Below, piece after piece: positions 1 through 7,994 of a DNA stretch of 32,036 bases (the first letter of the stretch is position 1; every line of letters begins with the position of its first letter). Location of the stretch: the NCBI GenBank assembly GCA_964619485.1, contig CAZUCI010000031.1, positions 1-32,036 on the forward strand, in the 5' to 3' direction. Both the position numbers and the translations under genes were made by a program. Under the pieces are notes generated by a model. It was not told the DNA's origin. It did not search any database and was given only the letters and a program-made list of their open reading frames with translations. Origin of the DNA: UBA2882 sp964619485. GTDB lineage: Bacteria; Bacillota; Clostridia; Lachnospirales; Lachnospiraceae.

Positions 1-55
1 AGTAAAATCAATGCTTTCAAGCTGATTTTCTTTTTAATCAGCAGACACTAATTAT

Positions 56-832
56 ATGTATTTAAGTACAAATAATATTACCGTATGTAGTATGGAAATA
101 GGTCCGGGAGGATTCTTCAATCCGCCAGATTATCATCCTGGAGATGAAGCTTATTTTGTATTGGAAGGAGTCATTACACAGTTTAATCCTGCTAGCGGTA
201 TGACAATTGAAGTGAAGGAGGGAGAAGCACTGCTTATTCCAAAAGGGACACTTCATTCAGCATATAATTTTACCGATAAAATTGTAAAGGTACTGGCTGT
301 AATTGCCCCTAAGATTGTAGAAAGTCAGGAATTTCCAACAGATGTAAATGGTCCTAAAAAAATATGGAATTATAATCCGGAAGATTTTGGCGGAAAAACA
401 GAAACTTTTGAGGCTCCATATCGATATGGATCGGTTGATCAGTTGGGAGAGTGGCCAGAGAAGGGTACATTATTAAGAGAGAAAAAGCTGATATATCATA
501 TTACGGAGAACCGCAAACTGAAAATTATTAATGGAGATACCAGACCTGTTTTGATGAAATATTCAGTAAGTAATGATTACATGAGTGTTGGAGAATATAT
601 TGTACCTGCAGGAGGTGTTGTTACCAGACATTCTGATGTGATACAACATGATACTGAGGCCTTTTTGCTTGGAATGGAAGGACCGCTGGCTGTGTATTTA
701 ACTGAAACAAGAGAAACACACATGCTGAAACATTATGAGGGCTTATATTTACCCCCAAATACACCGTATATGTTTATTAATTACAGTGCTGTAACAGCAA
801 GAGCGATTTTTGCTATTGCAGAGCATAAATGA
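56..832 (+). CDS. Two-cupin domain protein, 5' end uncertain
   Basis: The frame encodes 258 residues with two cupin-like halves. The N-terminal half has the typical G-x-F-x-P-P-x-Y-H-P-G-D-E metal-binding segment near residues 19-31, and a second barrel near residues 180-250 has H-S-D-x-x-Q-H-D-x-E. Bicupins of this kind are usually small-molecule isomerases, dioxygenases or sugar-binding proteins; no specific substrate can be read. The ATG at 56 has no ribosome binding site. The frame stays open for a few codons upstream, then meets TAA at 35-37 and TGA at 23-25. The real start may therefore lie outside the window with the 5' end broken, or the residues before 56 may not be coding. The neighbouring LacI regulator fits a sugar-related role, but that is inference. 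Confidence 0.6.
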   Translation: MYLSTNNITVCSMEIGPGGFFNPPDYHPGDEAYFVLEGVITQFNPASGMTIEVKEGEALLIPKGTLHSAYNFTDKIVKVLAVIAPKIVESQEFPTDVNGPKKIWNYNPEDFGGKTETFEAPYRYGSVDQLGEWPEKGTLLREKKLIYHITENRKLKIINGDTRPVLMKYSVSNDYMSVGEYIVPAGGVVTRHSDVIQHDTEAFLLGMEGPLAVYLTETRETHMLKHYEGLYLPPNTPYMFINYSAVTARAIFAIAEHK

Positions 833-849
833 TAAAATAAATTTTTAAT

Positions 850-884
850 AAAACAGTCATTATGGTTGACATAGTGACTGTTTT
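850..884 (+). terminator. Intrinsic terminator after the cupin gene
   Basis: A 15-bp stem, with a single G-U pair, joins 850-864 and 870-884 around a 5-nt loop. The stem begins with AAAACAGTCA and ends with TGACTGTTTT, so it reads as a terminator on either strand. It lies 18 bp after the cupin stop codon and separates that gene from the LacI-type regulator. Confidence 0.8.
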
Positions 885-937
885 CAATATGATAAAAAGT
901 AAGGAATAAAATAAAAGGGGATCATGGAAGGCAGAAT

Positions 938-1942
938 ATGAAAAATAAAGAAATAGCAGAAGCACTTAATATTTCACCGGCAGCAGTTTCTATGGCACTT
1001 AATAATAAGGGTGGGGTAAGTGATGTTACAATGAAAAAAATTCTTGATTTAAAATTTTCCAGCCAGGCTAATGAAGAGCGGATAATTAAAAAAGGGAAAT
1101 TGGCATTTTTTGTACATATTAGGAATGGCAATGTTATTTCTGAAACATATTTTTTTGTAATGCTAATGAATGAAATCAAAGAACGTGCTGAAAAATATGG
1201 TTATTATTTGAATATAATTTATTATGAGCAAAAGGATGATTATAGTGATTTTATATTGAAGAATGATATCAGTGATGTGAGCGGAATATTAGTTTTGGCA
1301 ACAGAAATGAGAAATGAAGATACTGATTTTTATAAAAAGACGGGAAAACCAATTGTATTTATAGATAACTGGTTTCCGGGGACAAAAAATGATTGTGTGC
1401 TGATGGACAATATGGATGGAGTCAGGCAGGCAGTGCGATATGGATTTCAAATGGGACACAGGAAAATTGGCTTTGTAAAAAGCAGAGTTGAAATAAATAA
1501 TTTTAAAGAGCGATATGAGGGATTTTGTCTGGGAATGCAGGATGTTGGCTTAAAGGTGGAGGAACGCTATATTTATGCAACAAAGTGTACGACAGATGGT
1601 GCATATGAAGATATGCAGACAATAATTAAGGATGAAAGGATGCTCCCTTCCTTGCTGATTGTATCCAATGATATTATGGCAATTGGAATCATGAATGCGC
1701 TGAAAGGTGCAAACTATAATATTCCGAGAGATATATCCATTATTGGGTTTGATGATATGCCGGTTACAAAACATTTTACACCACCAATTACTACGGTAGG
1801 AATTAATGTTGAGATAATTGGAGATATTGCAGTAGATCGTCTGATTGAAAAAATCCGAAATAATAACAGAAAATATTTTATGCATAATGCAATAGGAGTA
1901 GATCTCGTGATAAGAGAAAGTGTTTCTGCGATTATGAACTGA
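938..1942 (+). CDS. LacI/GalR-family transcriptional regulator
   Basis: This 334-residue protein begins with the LacI helix-turn-helix (KEIAEALNISPAAVSMALNN, residues 4-23), which binds DNA. It continues into a periplasmic-binding-protein-like effector domain; I-V-S-N-D and I-I-G-F-D-D-M are recognisable in the C-terminal half. The start ATG at 938 is preceded by GGAAGGC at 925-931, and the earlier ATG at 924 is closed by TGA within five codons. The linker after the HTH is short compared with classic LacI proteins. The gene lies between two terminators, so it is probably monocistronic. The effector is unknown, though LacI relatives mostly sense sugars. Codon use is AT-rich, like the cupin gene before it. 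Confidence 0.88.
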   Translation: MKNKEIAEALNISPAAVSMALNNKGGVSDVTMKKILDLKFSSQANEERIIKKGKLAFFVHIRNGNVISETYFFVMLMNEIKERAEKYGYYLNIIYYEQKDDYSDFILKNDISDVSGILVLATEMRNEDTDFYKKTGKPIVFIDNWFPGTKNDCVLMDNMDGVRQAVRYGFQMGHRKIGFVKSRVEINNFKERYEGFCLGMQDVGLKVEERYIYATKCTTDGAYEDMQTIIKDERMLPSLLIVSNDIMAIGIMNALKGANYNIPRDISIIGFDDMPVTKHFTPPITTVGINVEIIGDIAVDRLIEKIRNNNRKYFMHNAIGVDLVIRESVSAIMN

Positions 1943-1970
1943 GGCAGAATACATGGAATTTTAAGAAAGT

Positions 1971-2005
1971 GACAGTAGTTCGATATTTGAACTGCTGTTA
2001 TTTTT
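1971..2005 (+). terminator. Intrinsic terminator after the LacI-type gene
   Basis: An 11-bp stem with two G-U pairs joins 1971-1981 and 1989-1999 over a 7-nt loop. It is followed by ATTTTT at 2000-2005. Position and polarity fit termination of the regulator transcript. Confidence 0.8.
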
Positions 2006-2044
2006 ATGCAAATAACAATAAGGGTGAGAATCCGCTATGTTACG

Positions 2045-2056
2045 TGAAAGCTTTCA
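2045..2056 (+). promoter_or_regulatory. Perfect 12-bp palindrome, possible LacI-type operator
   Basis: TGAAAGCTTTCA is an exact dyad located 33 bp upstream of the GntR-gene -35 box. LacI-family operators often have the form TGAAA-n-CG-n-TTTCA. This site lacks the usual central CG, so assignment to the nearby LacI regulator is tentative. Confidence 0.3.
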
Positions 2057-2088
2057 AAAAAACCTTTCTGCCATATTAAAAAAATCTG

Positions 2089-2129
2089 TTGACTTCTAAC
2101 CACATTAGTTATATGGTTAGTTACATAAG
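2089..2129 (+). promoter_or_regulatory. Promoter and dyad operator of the GntR-ABC operon
   Basis: A -35 box TTGACT (2089-2094) is separated by 17 bp from a -10-like TATGGT (2112-2117). CTAACCA at 2096-2102 and TGGTTAG at 2114-2120 form a perfect 7-bp inverted repeat covering the spacer and the -10 box. TTAGTTA is also directly repeated at 2105-2111 and 2117-2123. YtrA-type GntR repressors typically bind such spaced dyads over their own promoter, so autorepression is inferred. Confidence 0.6.
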
Positions 2130-2163
2130 TAATGAACAAATAATCCGGAAGGGAGGAAATGGG

Positions 2164-2535
2164 ATGAATGAAATACTGAACCAGGAGAAATCAATTTATA
2201 TCCAGATTGCTGAGATGATTGAAAATGACATCTTACGGGATATTATTCTGGAAGAGGAGCGGGTACCCAGCACCAATGAGCTGGCGAAGCTATATACGAT
2301 CAATCCGGCAACAGCAGCAAAAGGAGTTAATCTTTTAACAACGAAGGGAATTCTGTATAAGAAAAGAGGGCTTGGTATGTTTGTGCAAAGTGGAGCAAAG
2401 GAACAAATCAGACAGGAAAGAAAAGAAGAGTTTTACGACAGATTTGTGAGAAGTCTGTTAACGGAGGCAAAAAGCCTTGGAATTACAAAAGAAGAGCTGA
2501 TTACAATGATTGGAAGAGAGGGGGAGGCATCATGA
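2164..2535 (+). CDS. GntR-family (YtrA subfamily) repressor
   Basis: The product is 123 residues, the short length typical of YtrA regulators. It has an N-terminal winged helix (IYIQIAEMIENDILRDII, then VPSTNELAKLYTINPATAAK) and only a short two-helix tail for dimerisation. The preferred start is the ATG at 2164, which follows GGAAGGGAGG; an upstream extension of the frame would overlap the promoter. The stop codon overlaps the ATG of the ABC ATPase gene (ATGA), so the two were built for coupled translation. In relatives this repressor controls an adjacent ABC transporter in response to cell-wall-active peptides or antibiotics. With the ATPase broken here, what the repressor now controls in practice is the two permeases and perhaps the CPBP gene. 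Confidence 0.87.
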   Translation: MNEILNQEKSIYIQIAEMIENDILRDIILEEERVPSTNELAKLYTINPATAAKGVNLLTTKGILYKKRGLGMFVQSGAKEQIRQERKEEFYDRFVRSLLTEAKSLGITKEELITMIGREGEAS

Positions 2536-3413
2536 GTCTTAAATTGGAAAATATCTATAAGCATTATGGAAAGAAGGAAGTTCTTACCGATTTAAATCTT
2601 GAATTTGAGGAGGGAAAGATTTATGGGTTAATAGGCAGAAATGGAGCTTGAAAAACCACGCTTCTGTCTATTGCAAGTGCACAAAACCCGGCTTCAGCAG
2701 GAAAGATTACCCTGGATGACAGGGAGGTGTGGGAGAATCAGGAAGCACTTAATGATATTTGTTTCTCCAGAGAGATTCAGGGAATCTGTTTTGGAAAGCA
2801 AAACACCTATAAGGTAAAGGATTATTTGAAAATGGCCGGGGCACTTTTCCCACACTGGGATAACGAGATGGCCGAACAGCTGCTGGAAGAGTTCGAGCTT
2901 GACAGAAAGCAGAAAATCTACAAATTATCCAAAGGTATGATGAGTATGATTACCATTATTGTTGCATTGGCAAGTAAAGCAAAATATACCTTTTTGGATG
3001 AACCGGTTGCCGGTCTGGATGTAGTTGCCAGAGAAAATTTTTACCGTCTGCTTTTAGATGAGTACAGTGAAACAGGAAGAACCTTTGTAATTTAAACACA
3101 TATCATTGAGGAAGCCTCCGATGTATTCGAGGAAGTTGTGTTTATTAAAAAAGGAACAGTTCTGATTAAAGAAAATACTCAGGAGATGCTGGAACGTTTT
3201 GTTCATGTCAGTGGACTGGAAGAATTGGTGAATGAAGCGACCGGAGCCATGAAGACCTACCACAAGGAAAAGCTGGGAAGAAGTAAGGGAATCACAGTTG
3301 CTACAACCTCGGAAAGAGAAAAAGCAAAGTTAGCAGAGTACACCGAGCTTTCGGTGCAGAAAATGAATCTACAGGATATTTTCGTTTCGTTATGTGGCAG
3401 GGAGGAATCGTAA
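2532..3413 (+). pseudogene. ABC transporter ATP-binding protein with two in-frame nonsense codons
   Basis: Reading straight from ATG 2532 to TAA 3411-3413 gives a 293-codon ABC ATPase of normal length with no frameshift, interrupted by two stops. TGA at 2649-2651 sits in Walker A, where GRNGA-stop-KTT replaces the glycine of GxGKT. TAA at 3093-3095 replaces the serine of the S-T-H switch (TFVI-stop-THIIEE). Q-loop region, signature-like LSKGM and Walker B (YTFLDEP) are intact. Each stop is one transversion from the expected codon (GGA to TGA, TCA to TAA). The gene overlaps the GntR gene by 4 bp and the permease gene by 1 bp. It is probably a recent pseudogene; sequencing error at both sites is the main alternative. 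Confidence 0.85.
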
Positions 3414-4057
3414 TGAATGGAGATTTGAAACGTTTGATCAAATATGATCTTTTCGTACTACAGCGTGTCCTTGCGGCAATAGTCGGAGTGAGTGCCCTTT
3501 TGTGGGGATGGTTTTATCTGCTGCTTGGAAACAGTATCAATGTAATGTTTCTATTTATGGCAACCATTTGCATGGTGATTTTAAATTTGAGTGTGATGGA
3601 TTGGCAGAATGGTGCAAACCATTATATCAGTATGAGCATTTCCAGAAAAAATGTGTTTGCGGCTATGATATACCGCTTTGCAGCCATAGTTGTGGAGGGT
3701 CTGATTATTTCAATTCCGTTGGCTTTTTTATCGGGAATACAGTACTTTCAGCCCAACATTATTGTGTTTTACATAGGAACTATGCTGTTAAACTGGGGAT
3801 GGGCGCAGTTTGCAGGAATGCTTGTGTATCATAAAAAGGTAATCGGAACAATTATGCATGTGATCGGTCTGGTAGGATTTGGTATGGTAACCGGTATGCT
3901 GTGCGTATTGGGAAAAGAAGGCGATTACTATTCAAAAGCTGTGGAATGGATTCACATGGAATATGCACTGATTCTGTTAGCAGTGGCTATCCTGGTTTCA
4001 ATTGGTGCTTTTTTTACAGCCAAACGTCAGATTGCGAATTTCGCAGTCTACAGTTAG
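3413..4057 (+). CDS. ABC-2-type transporter permease (first)
   Basis: A 214-residue integral membrane protein with about six hydrophobic segments and no recognisable soluble domain. Its ATG at 3413 shares one base with the stop codon of the ATPase pseudogene and follows GGGAGG. A longer frame beginning at 3392 is unlikely because that stretch codes for the ATPase C-terminus. The position after a YtrA-type repressor and an ATPase, together with its size, fits the membrane half of a peptide or lipid exporter. It should be inactive as a pump unless another ATPase substitutes. The gene itself shows no sign of decay. Confidence 0.7.
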   Translation: MNGDLKRLIKYDLFVLQRVLAAIVGVSALLWGWFYLLLGNSINVMFLFMATICMVILNLSVMDWQNGANHYISMSISRKNVFAAMIYRFAAIVVEGLIISIPLAFLSGIQYFQPNIIVFYIGTMLLNWGWAQFAGMLVYHKKVIGTIMHVIGLVGFGMVTGMLCVLGKEGDYYSKAVEWIHMEYALILLAVAILVSIGAFFTAKRQIANFAVYS

Positions 4058-4066
4058 GAGGATAAA

Positions 4067-4777
4067 ATGATAGGAAAAAGTTTGAAATATCGATTTGATG
4101 AATTTGGGATGCTTCTTGCAATGCAGATGGGTTTTACTGTATTTGGAATCATACTGGTTGCAGTTATTGCTGCATTTACGAGGGATGAGCCGGATTTTGA
4201 TATTTTTCGCATGGGATCGCTGCTGGCTGTATGCATAGGTCTGTTTGGAAATGTTATGTTTGGAATGTTTTCCATGAGAAGTTATTTTAACATGACGGTA
4301 GGATACAGCAGAACAAGACGGAGCTTCTTTATCTCGGATTTTGCAGTCTCAATGATTTATACACTTGCATTGGTTCTTGTTTGTTATGGAATCTACTATG
4401 GCGAGGGCCTTCTGAACAACTGGCTCTATCCGGGTGTTCCGGAGGAAAGAATTTTGCCGTCAAATCCGGCGGTCTGGCTCGTTCCCGTTGTAGCAATTGC
4501 GGTTTGTGTAATACGATCCTTTTTAGGAAGTCTGGTTTTGAAATTTGGCAATGCGGTATTCTGGGTATGCTGGGTAATTACGATGGCATTTTGTATAGGC
4601 TCAAACCATATTCATGACATAAAGAATGGCAGTGTACTTGTAAAGTTCGCAAATACTATGATAAACTTATTGAAACATGTCTCGCCTGTTCAATGGGCGG
4701 TGACCGGTGTAACGGTGGGGATATTGTGTTTATGTTCTTCATGGATTATTGTGAGGAAGCAACAGGTAACTGCATAG
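4067..4777 (+). CDS. ABC transporter permease-like membrane protein (second)
   Basis: A 236-residue protein with about six predicted membrane spans, including one around residues 16-36 and a paired cluster near 90-110 and 145-185. It is preceded by AGGAGG nine bases after the first permease stop, so the two are translationally linked. Sequence similarity to the first permease is not obvious by eye, which suits a heterodimeric membrane component. The segment after the first two spans carries S-R-T-R-R, a positive-inside loop. The specific substrate is unknown. Confidence 0.65.
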   Translation: MIGKSLKYRFDEFGMLLAMQMGFTVFGIILVAVIAAFTRDEPDFDIFRMGSLLAVCIGLFGNVMFGMFSMRSYFNMTVGYSRTRRSFFISDFAVSMIYTLALVLVCYGIYYGEGLLNNWLYPGVPEERILPSNPAVWLVPVVAIAVCVIRSFLGSLVLKFGNAVFWVCWVITMAFCIGSNHIHDIKNGSVLVKFANTMINLLKHVSPVQWAVTGVTVGILCLCSSWIIVRKQQVTA

Positions 4778-4830
4778 TCTATTATTAAAAATATGCAATG
4801 ATATGCAAAAAGAAAAGGGGAAATTAAAAA

Positions 4831-5787
4831 ATGAAAAACAAATTCAGGGAATTTTACGGAAAGCTTCCAATTGTGGTAAGTCTTTTAATTGCAGCAGTAT
4901 GGGTACTTTATATGTTTGCCTTTCAGATTGTGTTAGCTATGGCTATCCCATCTCTGGCAACCAGAGGGGATTATCTCTACCAGTTTTTATCAGAGATATT
5001 TGGAATGATTTTCGGTGTAGCGGTCATCTATCTGTTTGGATATAAAAAGATTTTTAAAGAGAAAAGGATTGGTTTTGGAAAGGGTCTGATTGTAGCTGGT
5101 TACCTTGTGGTAATTGCAGTTTATACCCTGATTGTTCAGTTCGTTGTTTCGATGAAATCAGATTTATCTCCTGTATTCTCTATTATCATCTTTATTTTAT
5201 GCATGGTATCAATCGGTGTAACCGAGGAGTTTGCATTCCGCGGCGTAGTAGCAAACCTGATTTTTGACAAATACGGAAAGGATCGTGCAGGTGTATGGTT
5301 TTCAGTAATTCTTTCCGGTGTGGTGTTTGGGTTTATGCATTTTTCCAATGCGGTCGGAGGTGTTATTGCATTTAAGGGTGTGCTTGTTCAGGTAATTTCT
5401 GCAGCCTTTCTCGGAATGCTATTGACTGCTATTTATTTTAGAACCAGAAACATCTGGCTTCTGGTATTTTTACATGCATTTGTTGATTTTGCATCCTTAA
5501 TTGGAACCGGTATTTTTACCAACGGAACGTTGCAGGGAACAATCAGCGGCTACTCCATGATTCAGGTGTTTTCTGTAATCCCATATACAATCGTAATCTT
5601 AGTGCTTCTTAGAAAGAAAAAAGTTCAGGAGATTATGGGGGATGTGGACATGACAAGCAGTAAGGGCTCCAGGACACGTCTGGGGATTACTGTTGCAATT
5701 ATAGCTGTTATCGTGTTAATCTGTTTGTGTGCAGGCATGGCAGAAGCTGTTCAAATGGGAATGGAAGCAGCAGAACAGGCCATGTAA
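4831..5787 (+). CDS. CPBP-family intramembrane glutamic protease
   Basis: A 318-residue, roughly eight-span membrane protein with the CPBP/Abi signature: E132-E133-x3-R137 in EEFAFRG, H170 in FGFMHFSNA, and H215 and D219 in FLHAFVDF. These four motifs form the active site of Rce1-like intramembrane proteases. Bacterial members often give immunity to a bacteriocin or act on peptide maturation. The gene follows the ABC genes by 53 bp with its own GGGGA site, so it may belong to the same operon. The C-terminus has an extra hydrophobic helix near residues 290-310. A role in peptide immunity alongside the ABC cluster is inference from context. Confidence 0.85.
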   Translation: MKNKFREFYGKLPIVVSLLIAAVWVLYMFAFQIVLAMAIPSLATRGDYLYQFLSEIFGMIFGVAVIYLFGYKKIFKEKRIGFGKGLIVAGYLVVIAVYTLIVQFVVSMKSDLSPVFSIIIFILCMVSIGVTEEFAFRGVVANLIFDKYGKDRAGVWFSVILSGVVFGFMHFSNAVGGVIAFKGVLVQVISAAFLGMLLTAIYFRTRNIWLLVFLHAFVDFASLIGTGIFTNGTLQGTISGYSMIQVFSVIPYTIVILVLLRKKKVQEIMGDVDMTSSKGSRTRLGITVAIIAVIVLICLCAGMAEAVQMGMEAAEQAM

Positions 5788-5851
5788 TTTTGACAATGAA
5801 GGGTTCGCAGAGCGGGCTTTTCATCGTTGGGCACAAGAAGGATGAGTCATC

Positions 5852-6697
5852 TTGGTTAGTCAGAAAAATAAAGGAATTATTTGTATTTTATGTGCAGCCT
5901 TCTTTTTTGCACTTATGAGCTTTTTTGTCAGATTGTCGGGGGATGTGCCCTTTATCCAGAAATGCTTTTTCCGAAACGGAGTGGCAGTAGTGGTAGCGGC
6001 CATCATGCTGATGACAACAAAGGAAAAGTTTCATATGCAAAAAGGGAGTCTGCCCTTTTTGTTTTTAAGAGCGGCCTGTGGGTTTGCGGGGCTGTTATGC
6101 AATTTTTATGCCATTGACAGGCTGAACATTGCAGATGCAAACATGCTAAATAAATTATCACCGTTCTTTGCAATCATTTTTTCCTATTTCATTTTAAAAG
6201 AGCGTGCTTCCAAATGGGAGTGGATGGCAGTTCTGGTGGCATTTGTGGGAGCCTTGTTTGTCATGAAGCCGTCACTGAATGTGGCCAGCCTTCCGGGAAT
6301 TATAGGTGCGCTTGGTGGCCTGGGAGCCGGTGTGGCTTACACCTTTGTAAGGCTGTTGAGTAAGAGAGGAGAAAGAGGAAAACTGATTGTCTTTTTCTTT
6401 TCCGCTTTTTCTACGGCGGCAACACTTCCCTTTGTGCTTTTTCATTATCAGCCAATGTCCGGAAAACAATGGCTTTGTCTGCTTGCAGCCGGTATTGCTG
6501 CAACCGGAGGACAGCTTTCCATTACAGCGGCCTATAGCTTTGCTCCGGCAAAGGAAATCTCGGTATACGATTATTCACAGATCCTGTTTGCTGCCATCCT
6601 GGGATTTTTATTTTTGAATCAGATACCGGATATTTACAGTGTGATTGGTTATGTTTTAATTATAGGGGCAGCAGTTTTTAAAAAGTGTGTAAGTTAG
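5852..6697 (+). CDS. EamA/DMT-family transporter
   Basis: A 281-residue, ten-span protein built from two EamA repeats. The second repeat begins near residue 145 (LPGIIGALGGLGAGVAYTF), and the typical E-x-x-x-x-W is seen at the end of each half. The chosen start is TTG 5852, which follows AAGGATGAG; no ATG lies close to the first span. DMT proteins export or take up metabolites such as amino acids or S-adenosylmethionine; the substrate is not readable. The gene lies 64 bp after the CPBP gene and 24 bp before pepT. Confidence 0.85.
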   Translation: MVSQKNKGIICILCAAFFFALMSFFVRLSGDVPFIQKCFFRNGVAVVVAAIMLMTTKEKFHMQKGSLPFLFLRAACGFAGLLCNFYAIDRLNIADANMLNKLSPFFAIIFSYFILKERASKWEWMAVLVAFVGALFVMKPSLNVASLPGIIGALGGLGAGVAYTFVRLLSKRGERGKLIVFFFSAFSTAATLPFVLFHYQPMSGKQWLCLLAAGIAATGGQLSITAAYSFAPAKEISVYDYSQILFAAILGFLFLNQIPDIYSVIGYVLIIGAAVFKKCVS

Positions 6698-6721
6698 CAG
6701 AGGCTAAAGGAGGTTGAGCTT

Positions 6722-7975
6722 ATGGAGCAGGTATTGGATAAGTTTTTACGTTATGTTTCTTTTGATACACAGTCGGTGGAAAACGTGGATGAATTTCCAA
6801 GCTCCTCAAATCAGAAGGTGCTTGGAAAAATTCTTGCGCAGGAATTGTGTGATATGGGAGTTCAAGATGTTTTTTTTGACGAAAATTATGGCTATGTGTA
6901 TGCAAAAATTCCGGCAAGTAAGGGCTGCTCGTGTAGTAAAAAAATAGGCTTCATAGCACATATGGATACTTCGCCGGCAGCAAGTGGAAAGAATATTCAG
7001 GCTCAGCTTCACAGAAATTATGATGGAGGAGCGCTTTTGCTGAATGAGGAAAGAAATATTTATCTGTCACCAAAGGACTTCCCACAGCTGCTTACATTGA
7101 AAGGAAAGGATTTGGTCACCACCGATGGGACAACGCTGCTTGGCGCAGACGATAAGGCTGGAGTAGCCGAAATCATGGCAATGGCAGAACAGCTGATGGC
7201 ATCGGAGGCTGGGAAAGCTGCAATATCTCACGGAGAAATCAGAATTGCCTTTACACCGGATGAAGAGGTCGGAAGAGGCATGGATTTTTTTGATGTGGAA
7301 AAATTTGATGCAGATTATGCTTATACGGTGGATGGAGGACCAGTTGGAGAGTTGGAGTTTGAGAATTTCAATGCTGCAAGTGCCAGGCTGACTGTCTGGG
7401 GCAGAAGCACACATACCGGAGACGCCAAAGGAAAAATGAAAAATGCCATTTTAATGCAGCAGGAATTTCAATCAATGCTGCCTCAGAGGGAGGCTCCCAT
7501 GTATACGGAAGGCTATGAGGGCTTTTATCATTTGGATAAGGTGACCGGAACGGTGGAAAAAACGGTTGCAGACTATATCATCCGTGACCATGATATGGTA
7601 AAATTCAAAGAGAAGAAGGAAAAGTTTTCTGAGATTGCACGAGTCTTAAATCAAAAATATGGTGAGGATTCCTTCTGCGTTGAAATTGTTGACAGCTATT
7701 TTAATATGAGGGAGAAAATTGAACCTTATATGTTTCTCATTGATGAGGCAAGGAGTCAGATGGAACAGCTGAATATTGTTCCAATCGTAAATCCGATTCG
7801 TGGTGGTACAGATGGGGCAAGATTATCTTTTATGGGTGTACCGTGTCCAAATCTGGGAACGGGTGGATACAACTATCATGGAAGATTTGAATATGCCTGT
7901 GTGCAGTCTATGGAAGTGAATGTAGCATTACTCAGCAAGTTAGCATGTGCTAATTGGGACAGCCTGAAAAATTGA
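6722..7975 (+). CDS. pepT: Peptidase T (tripeptide aminopeptidase)
   Basis: A 417-residue cytoplasmic M20B metallopeptidase that removes the N-terminal residue from tripeptides. Visible motifs are H80-M-D82 (IAHMDTSP, first zinc ligand and its partner), G-A-D-D-K-A-G (bridging Asp), T-P-D-E-E-V-G (catalytic and ligand glutamates), and the C-terminal P-I-R-G-G-T-D-G-A-R segment followed by N-Y-H-G-R-F-E. Length matches the family. The ATG at 6722 follows AAAGGAGG. The gene is followed 19 bp later by hflX, suggesting one transcript. Confidence 0.93.
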   Translation: MEQVLDKFLRYVSFDTQSVENVDEFPSSSNQKVLGKILAQELCDMGVQDVFFDENYGYVYAKIPASKGCSCSKKIGFIAHMDTSPAASGKNIQAQLHRNYDGGALLLNEERNIYLSPKDFPQLLTLKGKDLVTTDGTTLLGADDKAGVAEIMAMAEQLMASEAGKAAISHGEIRIAFTPDEEVGRGMDFFDVEKFDADYAYTVDGGPVGELEFENFNAASARLTVWGRSTHTGDAKGKMKNAILMQQEFQSMLPQREAPMYTEGYEGFYHLDKVTGTVEKTVADYIIRDHDMVKFKEKKEKFSEIARVLNQKYGEDSFCVEIVDSYFNMREKIEPYMFLIDEARSQMEQLNIVPIVNPIRGGTDGARLSFMGVPCPNLGTGGYNYHGRFEYACVQSMEVNVALLSKLACANWDSLKN

Positions 7976-7994
7976 GCTGGATAAGGAATAATAA

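Noticed and set aside
2649..2651. Selenocysteine or suppressed TGA in the ABC ATPase
   Set aside because: The position is the invariant Walker A glycine, a second different stop (TAA) follows, and no selenocysteine insertion element is apparent.
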